Part shown: positions 36,951-46,748 of the stretch, one piece after another
How positions within the stretch are numbered: position 1 is the stretch's first letter
Layout: the number at the start of each line of letters is the position of its first letter
Origin: Carpediemonas membranifera
Taxonomy: Eukaryota > Fornicata
Assembly: GCA_019828565.1 (NCBI GenBank)
Contig: JAHDYR010000022.1
Span: 154,885-218,884, forward strand
Direction of reading: 5' to 3'
Length of the DNA stretch: 64,000 bases
Notes under the pieces: model-generated
What the model was told of the DNA's origin: nothing
The model's input: only the letters and a program-made list of their open reading frames with translations
The model's database searches: none
Program-made: the position numbers and the translations under genes

Positions 36951-38626
36951 TCCTACCCCCCTTAAGCTTGAGCTTGTGGGACTTGAGGTAGTCACGTGCC
37001 GCAGTGACGTGGCGGAGCCCGTCAGCGGGTTCCCATGTGGGATCGTAGTCGCCCTCCCAGCAGACGAGGAGCTGCAGTGTGCCGTTGCGGCGACGGTGCT
37101 TCTCGATGCCTTGCACGACGTACGTCTGCTCGTCGGAGGCGGCGAGGTTCTTCAGGCGGCTGAGCCCCGACTTGGTGTTGAAAGGAAGGACCTGGTCTAC
37201 GTGAGCCATGAAGGGGGCGCTCTCGAAAAGGTCGACCAGCTGAAGGGTGTTGTTGTCCTTGATGGCGAGAATCTTGAACGGGCCGGCGAAGCCATGCAGC
37301 TTTGGGGTCTTCGTCCGGTTGAGCAGGACGAGGTCGCCTTCCTTGAAGCTAGTCGGCTGGCGGTCGGCGTTGGCCTTGGCGAGGCGCTTGTCTACAGTCT
37401 CGCGCTGCTTCTCGGCCGCCCTAGAGGTCAACTTGGAGAGGTGGGCTCGAAGTAAAGTGATGTAGGCTGAGGCTGAGGCAAGGGGCGAGTCATTGTCGCT
37501 CGGTCGGAGGATTCTAGCGACTGTGGAGCTGGGGTCGAGTTGGTCTCCATACAGCATGGCGTGGGGTGTGACCCCCAGTGGCGCTGCAGGTGGTTGTGTT
37601 CAGCAGCAGCTGAACTACCGGAAGGAGGTCGCTCCAACGGGAGAACTTGTCGAATTGGAGGATCAAACAGCGAAGATGCTTCATGACCTCCGCGTTACGA
37701 CGCTCTACCAGCCCATTCGACTGAGGGTGGTAGGGGAGGGTGAATTGCTGGGTGATGTCCGCGCTTTCGAGCAGGGCCTTGACGACGTTGCCGGTGAACT
37801 CAGGCCCGTTGTCGGACTTGATGAACAGGGGAGTCCCATGACGGGTAATCACCTGGCGCCAGAGGGCCTCTGACGCTGCATCAGCTGTGTTCTCGTCCGT
37901 CGCGGCCAACTCAGTGTAGCGAGTAAACATATCGACCATAACTGTGATGTATCTGGAGCCGACTGCGTCTGCCGGGATTGGACCAATAGTATCCACTGCG
38001 ACAGTGTGGAACGGTTTGTACACTGCTGTTGTGCGGAGCTCTGCCTCGGCGAAGTTGCGTAGGCGAGCTTTCTGGCACTCGTCACATGAGGCGATGAACT
38101 CCTCGACATCTGCTGTGCAGCCTGTCCAGGTATAGCCGTCTGCTCTCAGGCGTTCGATGGTAGCCTTGGCGCCGTGGTGTCCTCTGTGGGCGATCTGTAT
38201 CAGCTCCTTTCGGAGGGGTCTGCACACGGTTGAAGTAGGGATGACGACGAGGCCGTCCTTGCGGCGAAGACCGTCGCTGTCTACGGTCAGCTTGGAGACG
38301 GTAGAGTCGTCTGTCTGGTGTTTGATGAGTGTGTCATGGTAGCGGGAGTCAGTCGTGATGGCTGCGACAGTGGGCGAGGTCGAGTGACCGCAGCGGCTCA
38401 GCGCGTCTGCGACTGCGTTCTGTAGGCCGGGAACGTGCTCGACATCGAACTTGTAGTCTGCTAATGTCAGTCTCCACCGGTTGATCTTGTCGTTCTCGGA
38501 TGACTTGGCGATCATGTAAATAAGATTACGGTGGTCGGTCCGTAGGAGGAACCTCTTCAGGCGTAGGAGGGGTGACAGGGTCGGGTGTGTAAGGCAAAAA
38601 GACAATGGCAAATAGCTCCTGCTCAC
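36943..38626 (-). CDS. RNase H end, integrase and chromodomain of the 61-bp-LTR element
   Basis: From about 38605: LLRTDHRNLIYM, NAVADALSR, integrase HRGHHG ... SCDECQKARL, VDTIGPIP, KSDNGPEFTG, HPQSNGLVERRNAEV. A second break lies in a G-run near 37578, after which the next frame holds ILAIKDNNTLQLVDL and a clear chromodomain (VQGIEKHRRRNGTLQLLVCW, YDPTWEPADGL). Stop inside the 3' LTR. Confidence 0.85.
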
Positions 38627-40346
38627 ACGTGGCCCAGCGCGACTGGGTTGACGTGAATGTGTGAGAGAAGTAGGCGAGGACCTGTGTCTTGTCGTCCTTT
38701 GTCTGCCATAGTACGCCGCCTGCTCCGATGTTGCTAGCGTCTGTCTCGAGCGTCCAGTCGGCGTCGGCGTCCGGATGTGCGATAAAGAGATCGTCAGTGA
38801 ACAGGGTCTTCAGGCCGTCGAAAGCGGCGTCGTGCTCCGCTGTCCATTCCCACAGACGGTCCTTTTGCAGAAGATCGTTGAGAGGTCTCATGTACTCGTG
38901 TCGTGTATGGGGAACGAATGATGCGAGGTACTGGAACTGTCCGAGGACTACGCGAAGCTCGTGGACGTTGGTGGGTGCAGGTAGATCGCGTAGGGCTTGG
39001 GTCCTGGCTGGGTCGACGTGTACTCCGGCCTGGTCGACCGTAAAGCCGACAATCTTGGCGCTGGTGGTGCCGAAGACTCCCTTCTTGGCGCTGAACTGAA
39101 CGCCTGCAGCGTCCGCGCGTGTGAGCAGGTCGCGGAGAATGCGTAGGAAGGAGTCATCGTCACGGGCGTAGATGAATATGTCGTCGATGTAGGGGTTGGC
39201 GCCCTTGTACAACAGTGGGGCGAGCATGCCTTCGATCTCCCGCTGGAAGTGAGAAGGCGCGTTGCAAAGGCCGAACGGCATCCTGAGGAATTCCTCGAAG
39301 ACGCCCGGGGCGGTGAAGGCCGTCTTAGGCACGTCGTCTGGGTGCATGGCCACCTGCCAGTAGCCCGACGTCAGGTCTAGCGTCGCAAAGCGTGTGCAGC
39401 CCGACGCGAGGTTGAGGAGTTCTCGCATGTTGGGGATCAGGTGCCGGTCGGGTACTGTCCAAGAGTTGAGGCGGCCGTAGTCGATACAGAGACGGTAGGC
39501 GTCGCCCTTTGCGACCAGGACGATGGGGCTTGCGTAAGGCCCCTCAGAGGGCTGTGTGATCTCGTCCTGGCGCAGGCGCTCGACGTATGGCAACAGCCAC
39601 TCCAGCTTCTTCGGGTGTAGGTTGCGCGGGCGAAGACGGATCGGAGGGGCGTTGTCGTAAAGCGGGATGCGCATAGGGGCAAACGAGCACGGCTGTTTGC
39701 TTATGACGGGGTCGAATAGGTGATCGAACCGACGGAGGATCGAATGTAGCTCGTCGGTCTGGGCCTTGGTGGAGAGCTCGTGTATCTCACACGCGTCGGT
39801 GTGAAACTCGCTTGAGGAGACGGCCTCGACGGGGGCGTCGAGGTACTTGTGGAGTGGGAGGCCATCGGTGGCGTCCTCCGGGCGTGAATCCGGAAGAAGT
39901 GGGATGTGGAGGCCACTCTCGGAGAGATAACCGAGCGCGCGAAGCACGTCGCATCCAATGAGCACACGTTCAGTGGCGCGCGTCATGATGTAGAGGATGA
40001 GATCGACGATGACGTTTCCAGATGTGCTGGGCAACGTGATCCGCGCTTGGACGTAGTGAGTGATGAGGATGGGCTCATTGGTAACGGACTGAACAGTAAA
40101 TGGCTTTTCAAGCTCATGTGTGACGAGTTGGAGCGTCTTAACGGAGGTTGTGGAGATGATCGTGATTGCGGAGCCGCTATCGATCAATATCACCTGTTCT
40201 TGGTCATTCACAGCTCCCTTAACTGAGAATGCAGTTGAAGCGGCAACTTCTTCGATAAAGGCATCATCACAAGCATTGTGTGCGACTTCGACTTCGTGGA
40301 CTCCTGGACGAGAGTTGATCAGCTTGGATCTGTCCCGGAGCACCAT
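38526..40346 (-). CDS. Protease-RT-RNase H of the 61-bp-LTR element
   Basis: Protease LIDSGSAITIIS and LIGCDVLRAL. RT: YRLCIDYGRLNSW, TLDLTSGYWQV, MPFGLCNAPSHFQ, YIDDIFIYA. RNase H start: ETDASNIGAGG, EQELFAIVF. The frame breaks at a run of five T (expected AIVF-CLTHP continues in the next frame at about 38605). Confidence 0.88.
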   Translation of the reverse strand: MVLRDRSKLINSRPGVHEVEVAHNACDDAFIEEVAASTAFSVKGAVNDQEQVILIDSGSAITIISTTSVKTLQLVTHELEKPFTVQSVTNEPILITHYVQARITLPSTSGNVIVDLILYIMTRATERVLIGCDVLRALGYLSESGLHIPLLPDSRPEDATDGLPLHKYLDAPVEAVSSSEFHTDACEIHELSTKAQTDELHSILRRFDHLFDPVISKQPCSFAPMRIPLYDNAPPIRLRPRNLHPKKLEWLLPYVERLRQDEITQPSEGPYASPIVLVAKGDAYRLCIDYGRLNSWTVPDRHLIPNMRELLNLASGCTRFATLDLTSGYWQVAMHPDDVPKTAFTAPGVFEEFLRMPFGLCNAPSHFQREIEGMLAPLLYKGANPYIDDIFIYARDDDSFLRILRDLLTRADAAGVQFSAKKGVFGTTSAKIVGFTVDQAGVHVDPARTQALRDLPAPTNVHELRVVLGQFQYLASFVPHTRHEYMRPLNDLLQKDRLWEWTAEHDAAFDGLKTLFTDDLFIAHPDADADWTLETDASNIGAGGVLWQTKDDKTQVLAYFSHTFTSTQSRWATCEQELFAIVFLPYTPDPVTPPTPEEVPPTDRPP

Positions 40347-41277
40347 GTTCCCAGCGCGTCTCTCGTCGGGGCGAGGCTGTGGCTGCTGGGATGACTGTTG
40401 CTGCTGCTTCTGAGCAGCTGGTGCCGGCTGTGGCTGAGCCGGTTTGTTGGCCGCTTGGGGCTGGCGTTGCGGCTGAGGTGCCGGTCTGGCGTCGCGGGCC
40501 GCGGCGGGATCTGGTGTTGGCGTTCTGGCTATGTTTCGGGCCAGTGCTGGAGCTCGTGATGGAGCTCGTGCTGGAGGATGTGATGGATATGTCTTGAATC
40601 ACGCTTCCGAGGACTTCACGGGCGTCAATGGCGTGCAGTATGAGCTCGCGCGTGTGCACAAATAAGCTATCGATGTCCCGGGCGCCAGAGAGGTCCCACT
40701 TTTGCTGAATACGGTTGGCAAGTGAGACCGGGCGAAGGGCGGCGATAAAAGCTTTGGCGATGATCTTATCGAGTCCGCGGGTGGGGCTGGCTTTTCTCGG
40801 GGTGTCCTGCTCACTCGGCGTGCTGTCTGGCTTCTGGGTGATGACCTTGCTGAGGGCGGCCTCGTCTTCATCCACCTCGGCGGGCTCGGGCTCTGGCTTG
40901 GCGCCGAGCTCGGCGTTGAGAAGGGCATGGGCGTGGGAGCGCAGCTCCTCGGTCTCAGCCATGAGACGAGATACGGCCTCGATCGTGGACTTGGTTCGGT
41001 CCTGCGTGAGGGCCCGGATTTCTTGGATGGTTTTCTCAAGGGTTCTCGGGAAAGAAAGAGCGGTGATTTCGGCGAGAAGTTCTGCGTCGTTGAGTGCTTC
41101 GACGTCGACGTTGCGGACAAATCGGACATGACTGACTTGATCCTCGGTGAGGCACTCGTAAGCCGTTATGACGGTTGTGGTAGGAGCATGCTTCTGCGCG
41201 AACGTGAGGGCGCGTTTGAACGCGCGAACGGACTCTCTAGAGAAGTCCGATAGTGATGGCGGAATCCAATTATTCAT
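40267..41277 (-). CDS. Gag of the 61-bp-LTR element
   Basis: ATG at 41277 (MNNWIPPSLSDFSRE). Helical gag-like domain to about residue 230, an S/T-rich linker, then low-complexity sequence. No zinc knuckle visible. From about 40590 the adjacent frame reads a P/Q-rich stretch that runs straight into protease, so gag and pol are probably joined by a frameshift around 40560-40600. Confidence 0.75.
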   Translation of the reverse strand: MNNWIPPSLSDFSRESVRAFKRALTFAQKHAPTTTVITAYECLTEDQVSHVRFVRNVDVEALNDAELLAEITALSFPRTLEKTIQEIRALTQDRTKSTIEAVSRLMAETEELRSHAHALLNAELGAKPEPEPAEVDEDEAALSKVITQKPDSTPSEQDTPRKASPTRGLDKIIAKAFIAALRPVSLANRIQQKWDLSGARDIDSLFVHTRELILHAIDAREVLGSVIQDISITSSSTSSITSSSTGPKHSQNANTRSRRGPRRQTGTSAATPAPSGQQTGSATAGTSCSEAAATVIPAATASPRRETRWEHGAPGQIQADQLSSRSPRSRSRTQCL

Positions 41278-41293
41278 TTCGGAAAGTGATCAC

Positions 41294-41354
41294 TGTGCCG
41301 GGGCGAAGAGATTGGAACATTTACATAAACTGCGGACGTGGATGCCTTATGACA
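41294..41354 (-). repeat. 5' LTR of the 61-bp-LTR element
   Basis: Contains GCAGTTTATGTAAA, shared with the 57-bp LTR. Followed on the element strand by GTGATCACTTTCC; with the last LTR base this is the palindrome AGTGATCACT. The gag ATG is 16 nt after the LTR. Confidence 0.95.
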
Positions 41355-42974
41355 CAAGGTCTCCAAAGAGCGCCGTACGTTCCGCTTGTTCGGTGCCAAG
41401 AGAGCAGTTTTAAGCCTTGCGCCAGGAGACATGATGATGTCGCTAGATCTCCATGCAGGCTACCACCACGTGTCCATTCACCCATCATCGCAGTCCCTCC
41501 TAGGCTTTATTCACCGCGGCGTCCACTATCAGTTCACAGTCCTCCCATTCGGATGGTCCGCGGCGCCATTCTACTTCCAGAAGATCATGATTACCGTAGC
41601 GAAGATTATCAAGCGCCATTGCCGCGGTGTAGGAGTTGCCGTCTATCTGGACGACCTTCTATTCTTCGGGAAGAAGAAGGCCCTTCTGCGCGAGCGCCAG
41701 CGCCTCCTGGACATCATGAATCAGCTAGGCTTTATCATCAACCACGACAAGTCAGTCCTAGAGCCCACCACAGTCCTGACATACCTCGGCATGCGCATCG
41801 ACTCAGCTGCTCGGGTCATTTCCCTAGACTCGAAGAAGCGCAGCAGATACCGCCAATTGGTCGAGAGTGCGCTGATAGAAGGCAATATGAGCAACAAGAG
41901 GTGGCAATCCCTCATCGGGAAGCTATCCTTCGCATCTCTGTGCTTCCCCGACGGCCGCGCATGGCTGAGACCTCTTCAGACAGCCACCGAGACGGAGAAA
42001 GGCTTTACGAAAGCCGTCCTCATGGCCCTATCGTACTGGAAGCAACTGCTGAGCAGCGAAGATCATCCTCCCCGCTCCTTCGACTCCCTGATCAGCATGT
42101 GGGGCGCAAGCCCGGCAATCGACATCCACATCCAGTCGGACGCCTCAGAAAAGGGCTTAGCTGCCATTATCAGGGACGGCTGCAAGCAGACGATCGTATC
42201 CTCCTCCGTCTCCCCCAACAGCCCGCTCCAGAACGAGTCCATTGCGGTGAAAGAGTTCTTTGCGGCGACGAACGCCGTGGAGACGCTCCTTCCACATCTA
42301 ACGGACAGGGAGATCACCGTATTCATCGACAACAGCAACGCCTGCGCCTGGTTGAACAAGCAGGGATCAACGCGAGCCCCGCCGATGATCCAGGACGCTT
42401 GTCTCACCCTCTTTTCCCGCTTGGCCGCCTGCCAGATCACACTGAGAGCCCAGCACGTCAGCGGGCACCTCAATGTCTCCGCAGATGCTCTGTCGAGATA
42501 CCAGCGACTGGAATGGCGGACACCACGAGGGATCCTCGCTGCCATACTGGAGGAGTGGGGCCCTCTCGAGGTCGACGTGACTGGTGGGAGGGACAAGGAG
42601 TTACTACTTCCCGGCTTCGTCGAGCGTTCGCTCACGCTGGCCGAGAGCGGCATGAGCTCGGAGTGGCGCAGCAAGAGAGTCTTCGCAGCACCACCATACG
42701 CCCTTCTTCCAGCCGTAGCCAACCGACTGGCCCTCATTCGCGCCTCACCAGCCTCACATCCGAGGCATCGAATTCAGCTAAGTCGAAAGACTATGTTCGG
42801 GGATGGACAAAAGGCCAACGGCCTGTCCCAGTAAACTGGTACAGCGCCCCCATCAGCTCAGAAGGAGCGGCCTCAGCTTCCTGTCCGCCAAACTCAAAGG
42901 TGCATTCATGGATCCCCGCCGGGCGCGAGTGGGAGCTCCACGCCCAACACAGAGACACTATAAGAGTACAATGA

Positions 42975-43347
42975 ACAGAGATTTAACAGAGAAAGCAGGG
43001 AAACCCACAGAGAACACCGAGAAGCCGCGACCACTTTTGGTTTTTGGCATGTTCACGGTGAAGGAGGAGTGATCAAGCAGAGGCACAGAGACCAAAGATA
43101 GCCCTCATGTAGGCACTACCTAGAGCGAAGTCAGTCCTAAAATCCAGAGACCACCCAGCGAGAAAATCAGCGTGCATTTTTGGACAGTGCGCCATTTCGC
43201 CGTAACGCAGTTTACGGCCGAACCAGAGAAAAAGAAGAAAACCGAGACCCCTACACAGTTTCAGGAGCCGCACAAGGCCACGCTGACCGATTTTCAGGAC
43301 GATGCATTCGCCAACCTTTTTTCATACGCACAAAAACGGCACAGTGA
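42975..43347. other. LINE 5' region and DIRS-B/LINE junction
   Basis: About 370 bp, rich in CAGAG like the LINE downstream, so the LINE probably starts near 42950-42980. No defended ORF. Confidence 0.4.
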
Positions 43348-45897
43348 ATGCAGGTAGAAATATCAGAGAAAACCAGAGAATCTACGCAAAAACAGTGGAG
43401 TACCATCAGAGAACTACTAGACAGCTACCTGATCAAGGAAGGAAACGCCCGGACCTTACTACTGCGCAGAAGTGACGACTTTTCCGAAAAGTCCTTCGGC
43501 GCAAGCTCCACAGCCCGCAAGGAAGTACTAACCAACGTCAGAAGGATCCTCACAGCCTCAGGAGTGACCGACAACAGGGACACCATCTTCAGACATCCGA
43601 ACGGCATCCACGGGCTTCGCGACCTCTTCATCATGGTTACAGAGGCCCTAGACCCCAGAGAAGCAGAGATTCAGCGCATCGCCAGCTCTAACGAGCCCAC
43701 ATCAGTGAGACCAGGGCACAAGGACATGGCCAGATGGCCCAAGGAGCAGTCCATCGAACAAGCAGTCCTGCAACCCAGAGGCCAGAACCCCATTCAGTGG
43801 GACAACGTCAGAGACAGCGTCGAAAACAGAGAGACTGGCATGTACTCGGTCATCACAGGGACAGCAGAGGATGAAGCCCCCGAGTGCCTCAGCGGCGAGC
43901 AAGTGTGGGACCCGTCCAACAGAGGACCCATCACCAGAGTAGCCATAGAGCAAGAGGATGGCACCTTCAGAGTTCTACTGGACCTGGAAGACACGGAGGC
44001 ATGGCCCATCACCAGGTACATGGAAGAGGCAAGAGACATCCTGAGACTGCAGGCACCAGAGGCACCAGTGGTGTGGCAAGCGGCATGGAATAGCTCAGGA
44101 GTAGACACCAGCGGCCGTAGCGGTATCCGGAAGCGAGGGGAAGAGACGCCGCTCAGTGGCAAGCCGCAGTTTGCAGTAGTCAGAGCCGAAATCATCGGAG
44201 CAGAGATCAGCCGTGACAAGAGAGCCGAACATGCCTCCCAGGAGGACAGGTCTGCTAGCACGGACATCGACAGCGACGTAGAGATGACGAGGCCGGACAG
44301 TATCTGTGGTAGCCAAGCCCCGGCAACCCCAGCGTCTCAGAGGATAAACAGAGTCAGTGCCAACAAGAGAACCACAAGAACCCCCAAGCGGCAGGTGCTG
44401 GGGGGCGAGGCATCAGGCAAGCGCACTCAGCTTCCTATAGACAGTGTGAACAGAGACAAGGAGGTGCCGCCGAGGACTAGCCTGGAAGACATCGTCCAAG
44501 AGCATATCAGAGATCAGCAGGAGGCCAGAAGGATGGCAGGCGAAGGGAGGAGCCAGCACGAGACCAGCAGCCTGCCCTTATCAGAGACCCAGCCGAACCA
44601 GAGACTTGTCCTAGCAGCCATTGACTTTGAGTGCAGCTACACGGGCAGCTCAAGACAAGGCACACCAGCGATCCCGGTCGAAGGAGGCATTGTCATGATA
44701 GATGTGGATAGCAGTGAAGTGGTCGGCCACGGCCACGGTATGTTCTACCAGGACATGCCGCTCAACAGAGTCGAGCAGTCAAGGCACACATCATGGGCTG
44801 TCACAGGCCTAACACCAGCGACCTTCGTGGACATAGCGACAGGAAGACCCCCCAGAGACCTAGAGCAGCACGTCCACACCTTCCAGGCGTGGGGCGACCG
44901 TCTAGCGACGGAGCTCAAAGCGTATGAGAGAAGAGAAGGCTGCAGAGTCCACCTGTTCGCCAAGGGAAAGCACATGGAGATGTTCCTCCTCACAGACGCA
45001 GCGAACGGCTTAGCCGCAGAGAGCAGAGACTACTTCGCACAGAGACTAGTGGACGAAAACGAGCTGCCAACGCTGCTGGTCAGGGCTAGACCCGACCTCG
45101 AACAGAGATTCAGAGTCAATTACAACAACGCGCAGAGCATGGAGTGGCTAGACCTGTGGACCAGCCGGTGGCAGTCACGGGAAGCACCCAAGAGAGTATG
45201 CCCCTACCACAGCCACACGGCGGGGTGCTATCACTGCGCACTGGCGGACAGCACACTGTTCGCAATCAGAGTTCTAGCACTGTTCAGAGGCACCAACGGC
45301 ATCGGTGAGTTAGAGGACGCCCTCAGACTGCTGCAGCCAGCCATTGAGGAAGAGGTCAGAGCAGCCAGAGAAAGCAGTGACATCGTAGCAGGGCTGGGGT
45401 TCCAGCCGAGGCACACAGCGTTCCAGGAGTTTGGCCCCCACCCAGCGTTCAGAGAGATCAGAGACGGGCACCAGGGCAACAGGTTCCTCGTAGTGCCAGA
45501 CAGAGAACACAGGTTCGGCATTGGCTTCGGATTTGCAGAGGTAGCGATGGGGATGAAGAACCTGCTCCTATCCCCTGACGCCTTCACTGACAGAGACAAC
45601 AGAGTCACTAGGAACCCTATCTGGACACTGGAAGAGGAGCTAGACAACCCAGAGCAACTCAGAGCGGTCCAGGGCCGAGCCGGCCTTGGAGCGCACAACG
45701 AAGAGAACATGGTCACACTGTCACAGCTCGTCAACTGGTGGCCCAGCAGAGAGCGCATCGCCCGGCAAGAGACCTGGGGATGCGAAGAGCTAGCAGAGGC
45801 ACTCAGAGAGTTTGAAGGGCGCATAGCCAATGTCAAAGCCCCCCGAACGCCAGAGCCTCCATCAGAGTCGCATTCATCCCCAGAGACTGGGGACTGA
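43348..45897 (+). CDS. LINE ORF1 with DEDDh / Maelstrom-like exonuclease domain
   Basis: 849 aa, ATG 43348. Residues ~1-410 are unrecognised and partly disordered. About 420-650 looks like a DEDDh (DnaQ/RNase T fold) domain: first strand LAAIDFECSYTG with D426 and E428, GGIVMIDVD, and later C618-PYH621-SH623-x3-C627-x-H629-CALAD634, where H629 and D634 fit the last exonuclease motif. The Cys/His cluster in front of it (C618, H621 or H623, C627) is like the ECHC zinc site known from the Maelstrom domain, a DnaQ-derived fold. Both sets appear together here. The rest (650-849) may be a second domain. Frame intact. Confidence 0.65.
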   Translation: MQVEISEKTRESTQKQWSTIRELLDSYLIKEGNARTLLLRRSDDFSEKSFGASSTARKEVLTNVRRILTASGVTDNRDTIFRHPNGIHGLRDLFIMVTEALDPREAEIQRIASSNEPTSVRPGHKDMARWPKEQSIEQAVLQPRGQNPIQWDNVRDSVENRETGMYSVITGTAEDEAPECLSGEQVWDPSNRGPITRVAIEQEDGTFRVLLDLEDTEAWPITRYMEEARDILRLQAPEAPVVWQAAWNSSGVDTSGRSGIRKRGEETPLSGKPQFAVVRAEIIGAEISRDKRAEHASQEDRSASTDIDSDVEMTRPDSICGSQAPATPASQRINRVSANKRTTRTPKRQVLGGEASGKRTQLPIDSVNRDKEVPPRTSLEDIVQEHIRDQQEARRMAGEGRSQHETSSLPLSETQPNQRLVLAAIDFECSYTGSSRQGTPAIPVEGGIVMIDVDSSEVVGHGHGMFYQDMPLNRVEQSRHTSWAVTGLTPATFVDIATGRPPRDLEQHVHTFQAWGDRLATELKAYERREGCRVHLFAKGKHMEMFLLTDAANGLAAESRDYFAQRLVDENELPTLLVRARPDLEQRFRVNYNNAQSMEWLDLWTSRWQSREAPKRVCPYHSHTAGCYHCALADSTLFAIRVLALFRGTNGIGELEDALRLLQPAIEEEVRAARESSDIVAGLGFQPRHTAFQEFGPHPAFREIRDGHQGNRFLVVPDREHRFGIGFGFAEVAMGMKNLLLSPDAFTDRDNRVTRNPIWTLEEELDNPEQLRAVQGRAGLGAHNEENMVTLSQLVNWWPSRERIARQETWGCEELAEALREFEGRIANVKAPRTPEPPSESHSSPETGD

Positions 45898-45932
45898 TCA
45901 GAACCAGAGACGCGGGGTCTATCCTGAAGCGC

Positions 45933-46748
45933 ATGCGCTGGGAAGGCCGACGCATGGTCACCACAGTGATCCCGGAAGAGGCCAGAGTCAGAATGGGGGG
46001 CATCCCACCCAGCGGATACAAACCCGACGTGGACGGCAAGGACGAGATGCCCTTCAGGGTCACGTACAGAGACACTCACCTCCAGACGGCAGTCGGCGAA
46101 GTCGAGCACCAAGTGGTAGGCAGGAACTTCAGAGACATCCTGGACCCTGCAACCCGGGTGGACAGACGCCGCGAGGTTGAGCGCCGTGACCACAGAGAGA
46201 TCAGGCGCCCGGACATCAGAGATGAGAGACACCACGACAGAGAGGTGGGTCACCAAGTTGACAGAGAGGCCAGACGGTCGGTCGACCAGGAAGTCAGGCG
46301 CCCTACTGGCAGAGAGATCGGACATCCCACCCACAGAGAAGCCATACACCTGGCCGACAGAGAGGCCAGACGTCCGGCTGACTATGAGGTCAGACGCCCC
46401 ATCGCCAGAGAAGCTGACCAACCCACCGAAAGAGACATCAGACACCCTGACGACAGAGAGGCTGGGCGCCTCATCGACAGAGAAATCAGACGTCCTGAAA
46501 TCTATGAACGCGACACGGAGCTCGAACGTCTGGAAGCCAGGGCCAACAGAGCAGAACAGGACGGTCTCCGGATCAGACCCGACTTCGAAGAGGCAGAGAG
46601 GCGCCAGCGGGAGAGAAACGAGTGGTTTAGAGAACATCTTGGAACAGCCAGAGACAACCGCAGAGGCAACCACTCCTCAGCAGCCGGCAAGCGAGGCAGC
46701 CAAGGCAGACGACCTATCCGAGTCAGGAAAGAGGAGCAGACACAGTGA
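45933..46748 (+). CDS. LINE second frame (ORF1b) with octapeptide repeats
   Basis: From ATG 45933, 271 aa; but coding character starts earlier, at about 45850 (ASIRVAFIPRDWGLIRTRDAG), overlapping the end of ORF1 in another frame. That suggests an ORF1-ORF1b frameshift. First ~85 residues are a small domain, then about thirteen octapeptides of the type REVRRPxD, then a charged coiled coil (ELERLEARANRAEQ). From about 46640 coding character moves to the frame of 46177-47121. Confidence 0.55.
   Translation: MRWEGRRMVTTVIPEEARVRMGGIPPSGYKPDVDGKDEMPFRVTYRDTHLQTAVGEVEHQVVGRNFRDILDPATRVDRRREVERRDHREIRRPDIRDERHHDREVGHQVDREARRSVDQEVRRPTGREIGHPTHREAIHLADREARRPADYEVRRPIAREADQPTERDIRHPDDREAGRLIDREIRRPEIYERDTELERLEARANRAEQDGLRIRPDFEEAERRQRERNEWFREHLGTARDNRRGNHSSAAGKRGSQGRRPIRVRKEEQTQ

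Larger units (their letters stand above)
36890..41354 (-). mobile_element. Ty3 chromovirus-type element with 61-bp LTRs
   Basis: 4465 bp, minus strand, target duplication CAAG at 36886-36889 and 41355-41358. The two LTRs are identical as read. Gag, protease, RT, RNase H, integrase and chromodomain are all present, with a polypurine tract (AAGGGGGGTAGGA) just before the 3' LTR. Three frame breaks, two of them in homopolymer runs. Confidence 0.95.
36545..42834 (+). pseudogene. DIRS-B reverse transcriptase/RNase H, split by the 61-bp-LTR element
   Basis: 5' part 36545-36889 (AAWRRLGAPSDVVSWVGDGI ... AVHNLIPLNK), 3' part from 41359 (VSKERRTFRLFGAKRAVLS) to the stop at 42834; the parts are in the same frame after removing the element and one CAAG. 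RT motifs: SLDLHAGYHH, LPFGWSAAPFYFQ, VYLDDLLFF. RNase H: QSDASEKGLAA, KEFFAATNAV, FIDNSNACAWL, VSADALSR. It opens directly after the gag stop without an ATG, so it would need recoding or a fused start. A 573-codon frame on the same strand (41253-42974) overlaps in the same relative phase as in DIRS-A. Confidence 0.85.
31690..42974 (+). mobile_element. DIRS-like retrotransposon B, carrying two nested Ty3 insertions
   Basis: Plus-strand gag and RT/RNase H of a second DIRS element (different from A). Without the two insertions (31934-36289 plus TSD, 36890-41354 plus TSD) it is about 2.5 kb. The recombinase frame is cut at about 42974, where LINE-like sequence begins. A TTCGA-type hairpin (GATTCGAT ... 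ATCGAATC, 31700-31738) precedes gag. Confidence 0.75.

Noticed and set aside
46194-46505. The 24-bp repeat as a CRISPR-like array or satellite
   Set aside because: Units are contiguous, diverged and coding within a LINE; there are no spacers.
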